Notes: generated by a model not told the origin, from the sequence alone. DNA of 64,000 bases from Sphingomonadaceae bacterium (GCA_025056155.1 JANWWL010000005.1:62001-126000); one strand, 5' to 3'; counted from the stretch's first letter, positions 1 to 10,743 are shown. Made by a program: numbers and translations.

Positions 1-1
1 C

Positions 2-307
2 CTCTTGGCGCTTCTCTATCTCGCCATCGCGCTTCGGGTCTTGCTTCAGCTGCTCGAAGAAGACGAGCCGTTCACCCTGCTCGCCGCCGCCGGCCTTACG
101 CTCCAGTTCGCGGGCCAAGCCTTCCTCAACATGAGTGTCAACCTGGCGCTGGCGCCGGCCAAGGGCATGACCCTGCCGCTCGTGAGCTACGGCGGGTCGA
201 GTTACCTTGCCAGTGCGCTGGGCTTGGGGCTGCTGCTGGCCCTCACCCGGCGGAACCGACACCTCAGGGCCTCGCCCTTCCTCCGGTCGGCGGGAGAGTG
301 GCGATGA
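2..307 (+). CDS. ftsW: FtsW, lipid II polymerase of the divisome (3' end only)
   Basis: This is the C-terminal part of a SEDS-family protein, cut by the left edge; about 101 codons remain and the reading frame enters from outside. FtsW polymerises septal peptidoglycan glycan strands with FtsI in the inner membrane. The remnant has a hydrophobic N-terminal stretch, then the diagnostic segment [19 protein letters not shown] followed by LVSYGGSS, then a last membrane segment and a short basic tail. The loop and the GGSS motif are hallmarks of FtsW/RodA/SpoVE. RodA is the alternative, but an murG start overlapping the stop by four bases (ATGA) places this in the dcw cluster and favours FtsW. Confidence 0.93.
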   Translation, partial: LLALLYLAIALRVLLQLLEEDEPFTLLAAAGLTLQFAGQAFLNMSVNLALAPAKGMTLPLVSYGGSSYLASALGLGLLLALTRRNRHLRASPFLRSAGEWR

Positions 308-1397
308 GGGCGGGCGTGCTGCTGGCGGCCGGTGGCACCGGCGGGCACATGGTCCCGGCCGATGCGCTGTCGGCCGAGCTCTGCCGGCGCGGTCATCGCG
401 TGGCCTTGGTGACCGACGAGCGGGGACTGCGCTTTCCGGGGCTGTTCCTTGGCGTCGAGAGGCACGTGGTGCCGGCCGCCACGCTTGCGCCGTCCCGCCC
501 CTGGGGTTGGCCGCGGGGGCTTATCACGATCGGGCGCGGCCGACGGGCGGCCCGACGCTTGATCCGCTCGAAGGCTCTGGGCGCGGTCGTGGGCTTCGGC
601 GGCTATCCGTCGTTCCCCGCACTGCTGGCGGGCCAGGCCGAGCGGGTGCCCACCATCCTGCACGAACAGAACGCCGTCGTGGGGCGGGCCAACCGGCTGC
701 TGGCCCGGCGAGCGGCCCTGTTGGCCCTGGGCTTCGCCGAGACCGCCCGGCTGCCGTCCGGCTGCCGCGCCGTGCACGTGGGCAATCCCGTCCGCGACGA
801 AGTGCTCCACCATCGCGACGCTCCCTTCCGTCCTCCGCCAGCCGACGCGCCGTTCCGCCTGCTGGTCGTCGGGGGAAGCCAGGGTGCCCGCGTCTTCTCA
901 GAGCTTCTGCCCCTGGCCCTGGCCGGGCTCGCGCCGGCCAAACGGGCGCGCCTCGTGGTGGCGCACCAGGCCCGACCGGAGGACCTGGAACGGGCCGAAG
1001 CCGCCTACCGGGCCGCCGGCATCGCGGCCGAATGCGTGCCCTACTGGGTCGACCTGCCGGCGCGGATGGCCGACGCCCACCTGGTGGTGGCCCGGGCGGG
1101 GGCTTCGACGCTTGCGGAACTCACCGCCATGGGCCGGCCGGCCATCCTGATCCCCTATCCGGCCGCCACCGACGATCACCAGTGGGCCAACGCCCGGCCC
1201 TTCGCGGCGGCGGGTGCCGGCGTCGTCGTGCGCGAAGCCGATGCCACGCCGGCGCGCGTTGCCGGCCTCATCGAAGGGTTCCTCGCCTCGCCCGAGGCGC
1301 TGGCCACAGCGGCGGCCGCCGCCCGGTCGCTCGGCGTGCCCGATGCCGCCCGGCGCCTGGCCGACCTCATCGAGGCCCAGCTGGAAGGAGCCGCCCG

Positions 1398-1401
<4 letters not shown>
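304..1401 (+). CDS. murG: MurG, undecaprenyl-PP-MurNAc-pentapeptide N-acetylglucosaminyltransferase
   Basis: MurG adds GlcNAc to lipid I to make lipid II on the cytoplasmic face of the inner membrane. The protein is 365 aa, normal for the family. The N-terminal Rossmann domain has the glycine-rich loop GGTGGH (about residues 10-15), followed by GFGGYPS and [11 protein letters not shown]. The C-terminal UDP-GlcNAc-binding domain has [21 protein letters not shown] and [10 protein letters not shown], all recognisable MurG motifs. I chose the ATG that overlaps the ftsW stop by four bases; a GTG six bases upstream is possible. The stop overlaps the murC start in the same ATGA fashion, so translation of the cluster is probably coupled. 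Confidence 0.97.
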
Positions 1402-2836
<1,435 letters not shown>

Positions 2837-2840
<4 letters not shown>

Positions 2841-3733
2841 CGGCCGGCCCCCTGCCCCCAGCCCGCGGCCGCCTGGTGGCCTGCGCACCCCTCGCCCCCC
2901 TGGTCTGGTTCCGCACGGGCGGCCCGGCCGAATGGCTTTTCGAACCGGCCGATGCCGACGACCTCGCCCGGTTCCTGGCGGCCCTTCCCCCCGAGGTGCC
3001 GGTCATGGCCTTGGGACTTGGCTCGAACCTCCTGGTGCGCGACGGGGGCGTGCCGGGTGTCGTCGTGCGCCTGCCCAAGGCCTTCGCGGGCATCGAACGG
3101 CAGGGGCCCGACACGCTGCGCTGCGGGGCGGCGGCCAGCGGGATCGCCGTGGCATCCGCCGCGCGCGATGCGGCCATCGCCGGGCTCGAGTTCCTGCGCG
3201 GCATCCCCGGCACGGTGGGAGGCTTTCTGGCGATGAACGCCGGCGCCTACGGCCGCGAGGTGGCCCAGGTGCTGGTCGAGGCCGAACTGATCCACCGCGA
3301 CGGCCGCCGCGAGACGGTGCCCGCCTCCGCCCTGCCGATGGCCTATCGGCACGGTGGGCTCCCTGCCGGTGCCATCGTGGTGGCGGCATCCTTCCGCGGG
3401 CACCCTGGCGATCCGGCCGCCATCCAGGCCGAGATGGACCGGATCGCGCGCCTGCGCGAGGAAACCCAGCCGACGAGGACCCGCACCGGGGGGTCCACCT
3501 TCCGCAACCCCTCGGGCGCCAAGGCCTGGGCCCTCATCGCTGCGGCCGGCTGCCGGGGGCTGCGGCGGGGCGGGGCCCAGGTATCGGAAAAGCATGCGAA
3601 TTTCCTCTTGAACACCGGCGGGGCCACCTCGGCCGAGCTCGAGGCGCTGGGCGAGGAAGTCCGGGCCCGGGTGCGGGCCTCGAGCGGCGTCGAGCTCGAG
3701 TGGGAGATCGTGCGGGTGGGGGTGCCAGCCTGA
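2837..3733 (+). CDS. murB: MurB, UDP-N-acetylenolpyruvoylglucosamine reductase
   Basis: MurB is the FAD- and NADPH-dependent reductase that completes UDP-MurNAc. It is 298 aa, the size of the short form usual in Alphaproteobacteria. The FAD_binding_4 part contains [26 protein letters not shown] and the segment [18 protein letters not shown]. The C-terminal domain has GGSTFRNP, whose Ser is the proton donor, and a terminal [10 protein letters not shown] that supplies the conserved Glu. The start overlaps the murC stop by four bases; the open frame extends further upstream only as a shadow over murC. The stop shares one base with the ddl start (TGATG). Confidence 0.97.
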
Positions 3734-4677
3734 TGCGGGTCGCGGTGCTCATGGGCGGCTGGAGCGCCGAACGCGCCATCAGCCTCGTCTCGGGCGCCGG
3801 GGTCGCCCAGGCCCTGCGCTCGCTCGGCCACGAGGCGATCGAGATCGACATGGGGCCGGATCCGTCCTTCGGGCCCGACCTGCCCCGGCGCCTGCTCGCG
3901 GTCCGACCGGACGTGGTGTTCAACGCCCTCCATGGTTCGCCCGGCGAGGATGGCAGCGTCCAAGGCCTGCTCGAGATCCTGGGCCTGCCCTACACCCACT
4001 CGGGCGTCACCGCTTCGGCCATCGCCATCGACAAGCAGCGGACCAAGGACCTCCTGGCGCCGCTCGGCATGCCCGTGGCCCAAGGCTGCGTGGTGGACCG
4101 CGCGCGGCTGTTCGCGGGCGAACCCCTGCCCCGGCCCTACGTGCTCAAGCCCCCTGCCGAAGGCTCGAGCGTGGGCGTGGCGATCCTGATGCCGGGCGAT
4201 CCCCCGCCGGCGCCCGACCGGCCGGGGCCGTGGCAGCGCTGGTCCCGGCTGATGGCCGAAGCCTATGTCCCCGGCCGAGAGCTCACGGTGGCGGTCCTCG
4301 AGGGGACGACGGGCGCCGAAGTGCTGGGCGTCACCGAGCTCAAGCCCTGCACGGGCTTCTACGACTACGAGGCCAAGTACACGGCCGGTCGCACCGTGCA
4401 CGTCTGCCCGGCCGAGGTGCCCCACGACGTCGCGCAGCGACTGGGCGAGCTCGCCCTTCTGGCGCACCGCGCGCTCGGCTGCCGGGGTGTGTCGCGCTCG
4501 GACTTCCGCTGGGACGACGCCCGCGGCCTTGCCGGCCTCGTCTTCCTCGAGATCAACACGCAGCCGGGCATGACGCCCTTGAGCCTCGTGCCCGAACAGG
4601 CGGCCGCCCGCGGCCTGTCTTACGAGGCCGTGGTCGAGCGCCTGCTCCAGGCCGCCCTGGCGGAGCGGGCGGCATGA
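3733..4677 (+). CDS. ddl: D-alanine--D-alanine ligase
   Basis: This cytoplasmic ATP-grasp ligase makes the D-Ala-D-Ala dipeptide for MurF. It is 314 aa, typical of DdlB. The N-terminal GGWSAERAIS corresponds to the GGxSxEREVS motif. NALHGSPGEDGSVQGLLE, PYTHSGV and the ATP-grasp KPPAEGSSVGV (first Lys about residue 139) follow. Near the C-terminus, EINTQPGMTP (Glu about residue 273) carries the metal-binding Glu and Asn. The start codon shares one base with the murB stop and the stop overlaps ftsQ by four bases. The position between murB and ftsQ is the usual ddl slot in this cluster. Confidence 0.97.
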   Translation: MRVAVLMGGWSAERAISLVSGAGVAQALRSLGHEAIEIDMGPDPSFGPDLPRRLLAVRPDVVFNALHGSPGEDGSVQGLLEILGLPYTHSGVTASAIAIDKQRTKDLLAPLGMPVAQGCVVDRARLFAGEPLPRPYVLKPPAEGSSVGVAILMPGDPPPAPDRPGPWQRWSRLMAEAYVPGRELTVAVLEGTTGAEVLGVTELKPCTGFYDYEAKYTAGRTVHVCPAEVPHDVAQRLGELALLAHRALGCRGVSRSDFRWDDARGLAGLVFLEINTQPGMTPLSLVPEQAAARGLSYEAVVERLLQAALAERAA

Positions 4678-5549
4678 ACCGGGCGCCCTCCTTCACCCGG
4701 CCGGCCGCGGTCGCGCGCCCCACGGCCCGCCGTCTCGACCGCCGGGGTTGGGTGGTGGTCGGAACCGTCCTGGCGCTGACCGGCGGGGCCGCCGTCCTGC
4801 TGGAGGCCCCGCGCCGGGTGGTCGCGGCCCTGGCCCACGCGTCGGCGCGGGCGGGGCTCGCCGTCCGCCAGATCGAACTGTCGGGCCTTCGCCACCAGCC
4901 GCGCCTGCCGGTCTTCGAGGCCATCCTGTCGGGCGGCACGGATTCGATGCTGCTGTTCAGCCCCGCCCGCGTGCGCCAGCGGCTCCTGGGTCTCACCTGG
5001 GTGCGGGATGCCGAGGTGCGTCGGCGCTGGCCCGACACGGTGGTCGTGACCATCACGGAACGCGTGCCGCTCGCCATCTGGCAGTGGCAGGGCCGCTACC
5101 ACCTGATCGACGAGCGCCCCGATCCCCTGCCGATGGTCGACGACCCGCGCTTGCGCGCCCTGCCGCTGGTGGCCGGTGCCGGCGCCAACCGGGCGGCGCC
5201 CGAGTTGCTGCGCTGGCTCGCCCGGCACCCCCGTTTGGCCGAAGGGCTCGTCGGCGCCACGCGGGTGGGCGGCCGCCGCTGGGACCTCACCATGGCCACG
5301 GGCGAGGTCGTGTCGCTGCCCGAGGACCGAGACGCGGCCGAAGCGCTGCGCCGGTTCGCCGCGCTCGACCGCACCACCCCGGTGCTGGGGCAGGGTTTCC
5401 GGCGGATCGATCTGCGCGTGCCGGGCCGCATGACCGTCCGCCTGTCGCCCGAAGCCCGGGCGGAGGCCGAACGGCGCCGGTCGCTCGGCCAGGGTGCCCA
5501 ATCGGCGGCGGCAAACGGCGGGCGGTCGACCGCGGGGGGGGCTGCCTGA
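4674..5549 (+). CDS. ftsQ: FtsQ, cell-division protein of the FtsQLB complex
   Basis: FtsQ is a bitopic inner-membrane protein that recruits and regulates the late divisome. It is 291 aa. It has a basic cytoplasmic N-terminus (residues 1-24), one transmembrane helix (about 25-43), and a periplasmic POTRA domain beginning near [18 protein letters not shown]. The beta domain follows, containing [19 protein letters not shown] and [18 protein letters not shown], then YHLID. The low-complexity tail is Ala/Gly/Ser-rich. FtsQ proteins diverge strongly, so the call rests on domain order plus its position between ddl and ftsA, with a four-base overlap upstream and a one-base overlap (TGATG) downstream. 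Confidence 0.94.
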   Translation: MNRAPSFTRPAAVARPTARRLDRRGWVVVGTVLALTGGAAVLLEAPRRVVAALAHASARAGLAVRQIELSGLRHQPRLPVFEAILSGGTDSMLLFSPARVRQRLLGLTWVRDAEVRRRWPDTVVVTITERVPLAIWQWQGRYHLIDERPDPLPMVDDPRLRALPLVAGAGANRAAPELLRWLARHPRLAEGLVGATRVGGRRWDLTMATGEVVSLPEDRDAAEALRRFAALDRTTPVLGQGFRRIDLRVPGRMTVRLSPEARAEAERRRSLGQGAQSAAANGGRSTAGGAA

Positions 5550-6850
5550 TGGCCGTGGCCGCGATGGCACCGGGCGGTCTCCTTCGCGCGCGCGCTCAAG
5601 AAGTGGTGGCCGCTCTCGACGTCGGCACCTCCAAGGTCGCCGCCCTCATCGCCGCCCTGGAGCCCGATGGGCCGCCCCAGGTGCTGGGCTGCGGCGTGCG
5701 CGCCTCGGCCGGCCTCCGCCGGGGCCTGGTGGCCGACATGGCCCGCACCGAAGAAGCGATCCGCGCGGCCATGATGCAGGCCGAACGGGCCGCCGGGATC
5801 GAGGTGGAGTCCGTGCTCGTCAGCGTCTCGGGTGCGGGCCTGGGAAGCGAGGTGACCTCGGTCACGATCGACATCGCGGGCCACCGCATCACCGAGGCCG
5901 ACATGGAGCGGCTGCTGCTGGCCGGCCGCGAGGAGGTGGAGGCCCGCGTGCGCGCCACCGGCCGCACGGCGCTCCACGCCGAGCCCGCGCTCTATGTCGT
6001 CGACGGCCTCGACGGCGTGGCCGATCCCGTGGGCTTCCACGCCCGGCAGCTTGCGGTCGACATCCACGTGGTCTCCGCCGACACCCCCCCGTGCCGCAAC
6101 CTCGACCTGGCCGTGCGCAACGCGCACTTGGACGTGGACGGGATCGTAGCCGGCCCGGTGGCGGCGTCGGCCGCCGTCCTGGCGCCCGAGGAAGCCGAGC
6201 TCGGCGTGGCCGTGGTCGAGATCGGGGCCGGCGTCACCGGCATCGCCGTGCACGGCGGGGGGGTGCTCGCAGGTCTCGCCTCGGTGCCGATGGGGGCGGG
6301 CGACATCACCGCCGACATCGCGCGCGCCTTCGCCACGCCCCGCGCTGCGGCCGAGAAGCTCAAGACCCTGCACGGCGCGGCGACGGCGGCACCACGCGAC
6401 AATCACGACCTGGTCGACATCCCGCCCATCGACCCGGACGACGGACCCGAAGTCCGGCGCGTGCCCAAGGCCGAGCTCGTCGCCGTCATCCGCACGCGCC
6501 TCGACCTGTTGTTCCGCGAGGTCGACGACCAGCTTGCGGCCCTGGGCTTCCGCGGCCCGGCCGGCCGCCAGGTGGTGCTGACCGGCGGTGGGGCCGAACT
6601 GCGCGGCATCGCCGAATTCGCCGCCAGCGCCCTCGGGCGCAGCGTGCGCATCGGGCGACCCAGGGGTCTGGCCGGCCTGCCCGAGGCCCAGTCGGGGCCC
6701 GCCGGCGCGACCTTGGCCGGCCTCGTGCTGAGGGCCGCCCGGCCCGCGATCGATCTGGGGCGGATCCGGCCGCGCCCGCGCGGCACCGTCGGCGCGCCCG
6801 CCGGCACGGCCTGGAGCCGCCTCGTCGAGATCCTCAAGCGTCAGTTCTAG
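5549..6850 (+). CDS. ftsA: FtsA, actin-like membrane anchor of the Z-ring
   Basis: FtsA binds ATP, polymerises and tethers FtsZ to the inner membrane. It is 433 aa. The phosphate-1 loop [15 protein letters not shown] lies at about residues 21-35, and the SHS2/1C domain region includes VLVSVSGAG. The second ATP loop region contains [14 protein letters not shown], and [17 protein letters not shown] lies near the C-terminus. The last residues, [12 protein letters not shown], look like the amphipathic membrane-targeting helix typical of FtsA. The start shares one base with the ftsQ stop. The stop TAG is followed by 17 bases containing an AGAGGGA ribosome-binding site for ftsZ. Confidence 0.97.
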   Translation: MAVAAMAPGGLLRARAQEVVAALDVGTSKVAALIAALEPDGPPQVLGCGVRASAGLRRGLVADMARTEEAIRAAMMQAERAAGIEVESVLVSVSGAGLGSEVTSVTIDIAGHRITEADMERLLLAGREEVEARVRATGRTALHAEPALYVVDGLDGVADPVGFHARQLAVDIHVVSADTPPCRNLDLAVRNAHLDVDGIVAGPVAASAAVLAPEEAELGVAVVEIGAGVTGIAVHGGGVLAGLASVPMGAGDITADIARAFATPRAAAEKLKTLHGAATAAPRDNHDLVDIPPIDPDDGPEVRRVPKAELVAVIRTRLDLLFREVDDQLAALGFRGPAGRQVVLTGGGAELRGIAEFAASALGRSVRIGRPRGLAGLPEAQSGPAGATLAGLVLRAARPAIDLGRIRPRPRGTVGAPAGTAWSRLVEILKRQF

Positions 6851-6867
6851 CCCAGAGGGAGACTGCG

Positions 6868-8406
6868 ATGCCCTTCGACTTCATGAAGACCGGCTTCACC
6901 GAACTGAAGCCCCGCATCACCGTGTTCGGCGTCGGCGGGGCCGGCTGCAACGCGGTGGCCAACATGATCGCCGATGGCCTGCAGGGCGTGGACTTCGTGG
7001 TGGCCAACACGGACGCCCAGTCGCTGTCGCTGTCGCCGGCCGAACGGCGCATCCAGCTCGGCCCTCGCATCACCCAGGGTCTCGGCGCTGGCGCCCGGCC
7101 CGAGATCGGCTGCGCGGCGGCCGAAGAGGTGCTGACGGAAATCGAGGCGGCGCTCGAGGGCACCCACATGTGCTTCATCACCGCGGGCATGGGCGGCGGC
7201 ACCGGCACGGGCGCCGCCCCCGTCGTGGCGCGGGCGGCGCGCGAGCGCGGGATCCTGACCGTCGGTGTCGTCACCAAGCCGTTCGCCTTCGAAGGGGTCC
7301 GCCGGATGCGGGTGGCCGAAGAGGGCATCGCCGAGCTCGAACGGCACGTCGACACGCTGATCGTGATCCCCAACCAGAACCTGTTCCTGATCGCGAGCCC
7401 GCAGACCACCTTCCGCGAAGCCTTCAAGATGGCCGACCAGGTGCTGAACCAGGGCGTGCGGGGCATCACGGACCTCATGCTGCTTCCGGGCCTCATCAAC
7501 CTCGACTTCGCCGACGTCCGCACGGTGATGAGCGAGATGGGCAAGGCCATGATGGGCACGGGCGAGGCCACGGGCGAACGCCGGGCCATCGAGGCGGCCG
7601 AACGGGCGGTGTCCAATCCGCTGCTCGACGAGGTGTCGCTGCGGGGGGCCAAGGCGGTCCTCATCAACATCACGGGCGGGGAGGACCTTGGCCTCATGGA
7701 GGTCGAAGAAGCCGCCCAATACATCCGCGACATGGTCGACCCCGAGGCCAACATCATCGTGGGCTCGGGGTTCGACACGGCGCTCGAAGGCCGGATGCGC
7801 GTGTCGGTCGTGGCGACGGGCATCGAAACCCGCCCGGCCCAGCGCCCGGAACTGGTCGCCCGGGCGCCCGGGCGCACGTCGGTCCCGGTCTTCGGCGCGC
7901 CGGCGCGCGGCATGGCCTCCGCCACGCCGGCCGCCGATGGTCCAGCCGCCGCGCTGCATCCGACGGCCGAGGCACCGTGCGCCGCCCCCGCCGTCCGCCT
8001 CGCGGCCGAGGTCGAAGGGCCGACCGCCGCCCCCGCCGTCCGCCTGCCGGCCGAAGCCGACGCGGGGCCCGTCCCCCCGGCACGCGCCGCGGTCTCGACG
8101 TCCGACACGGTCGAGGCCACCCCCGATCCCGAGCCCGTCCTCGACCTGCCCGAGCCCGAGGCTCCGGTCACTCGGCTGCCCCTGCCCGAACCCGAGCGTC
8201 GCGCGCGCGAGCGGGAGGCCGCGCCGGCGGAACCGGACACCGAGGAGCCGCCCGCCCGGCGGCCTACGCTGTTCGAACGGATCGTCGGTCGCGTCCGCCG
8301 GCCCGAACCGGAGCCCGTCGCCACACTGGCGCCAGAGCCCGACGCGCCGGCCGACGACGGCCTGTCGATCCCTCCGCCCCCGTTCTTCCGCGCCCAGCGC
8401 AACTGA
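6868..8406 (+). CDS. ftsZ: FtsZ, tubulin-like division GTPase
   Basis: FtsZ forms the cytokinetic ring and is 512 aa. The GTPase domain has GVGGAGCN (residues 21-28), the tubulin signature GGGTGTG (109-115), and the T7 synergy loop region [17 protein letters not shown]. After about residue 320 comes a long, disordered linker of nearly 190 residues rich in Ala, Pro and Glu, as in many Alphaproteobacteria, containing a 15-residue direct repeat. The tail has [11 protein letters not shown] and the conserved C-terminal peptide in a variant form, [14 protein letters not shown], for FtsA binding. The start has AGAGGGA eight to ten bases upstream. What follows is a metallo-hydrolase, not lpxC. Confidence 0.98.
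   Translation: MPFDFMKTGFTELKPRITVFGVGGAGCNAVANMIADGLQGVDFVVANTDAQSLSLSPAERRIQLGPRITQGLGAGARPEIGCAAAEEVLTEIEAALEGTHMCFITAGMGGGTGTGAAPVVARAARERGILTVGVVTKPFAFEGVRRMRVAEEGIAELERHVDTLIVIPNQNLFLIASPQTTFREAFKMADQVLNQGVRGITDLMLLPGLINLDFADVRTVMSEMGKAMMGTGEATGERRAIEAAERAVSNPLLDEVSLRGAKAVLINITGGEDLGLMEVEEAAQYIRDMVDPEANIIVGSGFDTALEGRMRVSVVATGIETRPAQRPELVARAPGRTSVPVFGAPARGMASATPAADGPAAALHPTAEAPCAAPAVRLAAEVEGPTAAPAVRLPAEADAGPVPPARAAVSTSDTVEATPDPEPVLDLPEPEAPVTRLPLPEPERRAREREAAPAEPDTEEPPARRPTLFERIVGRVRRPEPEPVATLAPEPDAPADDGLSIPPPPFFRAQRN
7981..8045 (+). repeat. 45-base-period direct repeat in the FtsZ linker
   Basis: An identical 20-base stretch begins at 7981 and again at 8026. It encodes AAPAVRL twice in frame, so the linker carries a 15-residue duplication (APAVRL, acidic spacer, APAVRL). 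Because 45 is a multiple of three, the duplication only lengthens the disordered linker. Confidence 0.85.
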
Positions 8407-8461
8407 CGGGGCCCCAGCCGGAGCGCTTGCGACCGCCGGCCCCGGCCCGCTAGGCCCCGTC
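8405..8461 (+). other. Inverted repeat between ftsZ and the metallo-hydrolase gene
   Basis: GACGGGGCC (8405-8413, beginning inside the ftsZ stop codon) and GGCCCCGTC (8453-8461, ending two bases before the next ATG) are perfect 9-base inverted repeats with a 39-base loop. No T-tract follows, so this is not a classical intrinsic terminator. The second arm overlaps the proposed -10 element of the downstream gene. It could be a weak terminator or attenuator, or simply a GC-rich coincidence. Confidence 0.35.
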
Positions 8462-8462
8462 C
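8427..8462 (+). promoter_or_regulatory. Predicted leaderless promoter of the metallo-hydrolase gene
   Basis: TTGCGA (8427-8432), an 18-base spacer, and GCTAGGCC with hexamer TAGGCC (8451-8456) lie six bases before the ATG at 8463. This fits a TTGxxx/GCTAxx alphaproteobacterial housekeeping promoter whose transcription start would fall on or next to the start codon. There is no separate Shine-Dalgarno sequence. Confidence 0.5.
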
Positions 8463-9344
8463 ATGAGCGAAGGGCTCGACGCGCTGGTGGCCGCGGCCCC
8501 TTACGGCCGGGCGGAGGGTGTGTCGCCGCTCGTGCGCCGGGTGCTGGCCCGCAACCCTTCGCCGTTCACCTACACGGGGACCGGCACCTACCTCGTGGGG
8601 CGCGGCGACGTGGCGGTGATCGATCCGGGCCCCGCCGACCCCGATCATCTCCAGGCGATCCTGCAGGCAACGCACGGCGAACGCATCGCGGCCATCCTCA
8701 TCACCCACACGCACCTCGACCATTCGCCGGGGGCCGGCCCACTTCGCGCCGCCACGGGCGCCCCCGTCCTGGGCTGCGCACCGCTCGCCCTGGCCGACCT
8801 TGGCCCGCGCGCGGACGAAGGCTTCGACCCTTCCTATTCCCCCGACCGCGTGCTGGCCGACGGCGAGCGGATCCAAGGCCCGGGCTGGACGCTCGCGGCC
8901 GTCCACACGCCCGGCCACACCTCCAACCACCTCTGCTTCGCCCTGGCCGAAGAAGGCGCGCTGTTCACGGGCGACCATGTGATGGGGTGGTCGACGACGG
9001 TCGTGGCGCCACCCGACGGCGACATGGCCGCCTACATGTCGAGCCTCGAGCGGCTCCTGGCGCGCGACGATACCGTATTCTATCCCACCCACGGACCGCC
9101 GGTGACCGAGCCCAAGCGCTGGGTGCGCCACCTGCTGGCCCACCGCCGGCAGCGCGAGGCGCAGATCCTTGCGGAACTGGCGGCCGGACCCCGCACCATC
9201 CCGTCCATCGTCGAGCGGCTCTACGCCCAGGTCGACCGGCGCTTGTGGGGGGCGGCGGGGCGCTCGGTGCTGGCGCACCTCCTCGACCTCGAGGCGCGGG
9301 GTGCGGTCCGCCGCGACGACGACGAGCGCTGGAGCCCGGCCTGA
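8463..9344 (+). CDS. MBL-fold metallo-hydrolase, LACTB2-like
   Basis: This 293-aa protein is a metallo-beta-lactamase-fold hydrolase with a C-terminal winged-helix region, the layout of LACTB2-type proteins. Metal ligands are visible in THTHLDHSPG, in HTPGHTSNHL, in FTGDHVMG (bridging Asp) and in PTHGPPV. The C-terminal part (from about residue 225) contains LAAGPRTIPSIVERLY and a helix-turn-helix-like end. LACTB2 homologues cleave single-stranded RNA or hydrolyse thioesters or lactones; the real substrate here cannot be told from sequence. The gene starts immediately after a predicted leaderless promoter and overlaps the downstream frame by four bases. Confidence 0.88.
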   Translation: MSEGLDALVAAAPYGRAEGVSPLVRRVLARNPSPFTYTGTGTYLVGRGDVAVIDPGPADPDHLQAILQATHGERIAAILITHTHLDHSPGAGPLRAATGAPVLGCAPLALADLGPRADEGFDPSYSPDRVLADGERIQGPGWTLAAVHTPGHTSNHLCFALAEEGALFTGDHVMGWSTTVVAPPDGDMAAYMSSLERLLARDDTVFYPTHGPPVTEPKRWVRHLLAHRRQREAQILAELAAGPRTIPSIVERLYAQVDRRLWGAAGRSVLAHLLDLEARGAVRRDDDERWSPA

Positions 9345-9988
9345 CCCGCGGGCGCATCCTGGCACTCGCCCTCGCCCTGGGCCTGGTGGCGGGCCTTGCC
9401 ATCGCCCACTGGCCGCCGGTGCGCGGCCGCCTTGCGGCCCTGGGGGGCCCCGCGGTCGACCCGCGAGCGACCGCCGAAGTCTTGCTTCGGTCGCTCAAGC
9501 GCGAACGCTGGCTCGTCGTGTTGACCGCCCAGCCGTGGGTGGTCGTCTCGGCGCGCTATTCACGAACGCTCGCCGGGAGCGAGGTGCCGGGCACGCGCTC
9601 GCGCCGCACGCTGATCGTCCCCGGCACGGTGCGCTACGCCCTCGACCTCGACCGGATGGGCCCCGAGGATCTCGCCTGGGATGCGGCGACGACCACGCTC
9701 ACCATCCGCCGGCCAAGGGTCGCCGTGCTTGAGCCGGCGGCCGATCTGGCCCGCATCCAGCGCTTCGACGAGCAAGGCCTCCTGGCCCCGTTCACCGACG
9801 CCGATCGCGAGCTCGACGCGCTGACGCGCACGGAGGTCGCCCGCGGCCTTCAGCGAGCGGCGCAGGCCAGCGACCTCCTCCGCGAGGCCGAGAAGGCCGC
9901 GGACGCCGCGCTGGCCCGGACGTTCGCGCTCCCGCTCCGGGCGGCCGGCATGGGCGACGTCCGGGTCGTCGTGCGGCCGCAGGGCTAG
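9341..9988 (+). CDS. DUF4230-family membrane-anchored protein
   Basis: This is a protein of about 215 aa with an N-terminal hydrophobic helix (ILALALALGLVAGLAIAHW) followed by a soluble domain with the feel of the DUF4230 family (sequence such as VVVSARYSRTLAGSEVPGT and LTIRRPRVAVLEP). Its biochemical function is unknown. The helix makes it a likely inner-membrane anchored envelope protein. The start is unusual: there is no ATG before the helix. A CTG at 9341 overlapping the preceding TGA (CTGA) would give the N-terminus M/L-T-R-G-R before the helix; a GTG at 9386 lies inside the helix. The 3' end overlaps the convergent gene by four bases (CTAG). Confidence 0.72.
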   Translation: MTRGRILALALALGLVAGLAIAHWPPVRGRLAALGGPAVDPRATAEVLLRSLKRERWLVVLTAQPWVVVSARYSRTLAGSEVPGTRSRRTLIVPGTVRYALDLDRMGPEDLAWDAATTTLTIRRPRVAVLEPAADLARIQRFDEQGLLAPFTDADRELDALTRTEVARGLQRAAQASDLLREAEKAADAALARTFALPLRAAGMGDVRVVVRPQG

Positions 9989-10656
9989 AAGCGGCTTACC
10001 AGCTGGATCTGGGGGATGTGGGTCAGCCGGTCGCTCTGCGGGAACCAGATGGTCATGTAGCTCACCTCGAGCGTCTGGGTGCGGGCCAGCGGCACGGCCA
10101 CCCCCACGACCTGACGCGCCTGATCGACGCCTCGGCGCGGCCCCCAGGCGTCGGCCGCCACCACCGTCACCAGCACCTCAGGTGCCAGGAAGGGCCGGAC
10201 GCCCCGGGGAAGCCCCAGGTCGACGTTCAGGCGGGCCTGTTGCCGGAACCTGATCGACAGCCCGTCGCGGTCCAGGTTGAACCGCTCTTCGATCCGGGTG
10301 CGGGCCTGCAGGCTCCACCCTTGGCCGGCGGCCAGCTGCAGCACCACCTGCTGGTGCCCGCGATGCTCCCGCTGCTCGCGCCCCGGATCCGGCCATACGC
10401 TGGAATAGAACCAGCCGGCCTGCAGCGTCACCGTGGGCGACGCTCGCCAGCCCAGCCCTGCGCGCACCAGGAATTGCTCGAGGCGGCCCGTGGACGTGCC
10501 GATCCGGCTCGACGTGTCGAAGTGGCCCAGCAGGCGTCCGCGGATGGGCCAGCCCGCCTGCCAATTGAGCCACAGCTGCCCCTGATCGTCGGCCGCGCGC
10601 ACTGGGGTGGCCGCGACCAGGCCGAACAGGGCGAACCGTGCGAACCGGCAGCACAT
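9985..10656 (-). CDS. DUF2490-family exported protein
   Basis: This 223-aa protein has a short N-terminal signal peptide ending near PVRAADD. Alternating hydrophobic/polar strands rich in aromatic residues follow (WLNWQAGWPIRGRLLGHFD, FLVRAGLGW, LQAGWFYSS, RTRIEERF, FRQQARLNVDL) and the C-terminus is LVSRF. This pattern, with a terminal Phe, is typical of outer-membrane beta-barrels, and the sequence resembles DUF2490 proteins. Its function is unknown. It is convergent with the DUF4230 gene, the two stop codons sharing CTAG, and divergent from rpe. A CTAGCC element lies about nine bases upstream of its ATG. Confidence 0.78.
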   Translation of the reverse strand: MCCRFARFALFGLVAATPVRAADDQGQLWLNWQAGWPIRGRLLGHFDTSSRIGTSTGRLEQFLVRAGLGWRASPTVTLQAGWFYSSVWPDPGREQREHRGHQQVVLQLAAGQGWSLQARTRIEERFNLDRDGLSIRFRQQARLNVDLGLPRGVRPFLAPEVLVTVVAADAWGPRRGVDQARQVVGVAVPLARTQTLEVSYMTIWFPQSDRLTHIPQIQLVSRF

Positions 10657-10708
10657 GACCGCCGGCGGCTAGGCGGCCCGCCAACCCCCGACAAGGGCCA
10701 GCGGCCGC

Positions 10709-10743
10709 TTGCGTGGCAAGGTCCCTGCGCTAGGGCCCAGCGC
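10709..10743 (+). promoter_or_regulatory. Predicted leaderless promoter of rpe
   Basis: TTGCGT (10709-10714), a 16-base spacer, then GCTAGGGC with hexamer TAGGGC (10731-10736) and seven bases to the ATG at 10744. GCGCT and AGCGC flanking the hexamer form a small inverted repeat. The spacing puts the transcription start at the start codon, and no Shine-Dalgarno is visible. Confidence 0.55.

Noticed and set aside
207-1397. A 5' extension of the murC frame
   Set aside because: It lies over murG in another frame and is Arg/Gly/Pro-rich shadow sequence; murC homology begins at the ATG overlapping the murG stop.
9985-9988. CTAG at convergent gene ends as promoter -10 elements
   Set aside because: In these places (also 47801 and 56493) CTAG is explained by shared TAG stop codons and no start codon follows at leaderless spacing.
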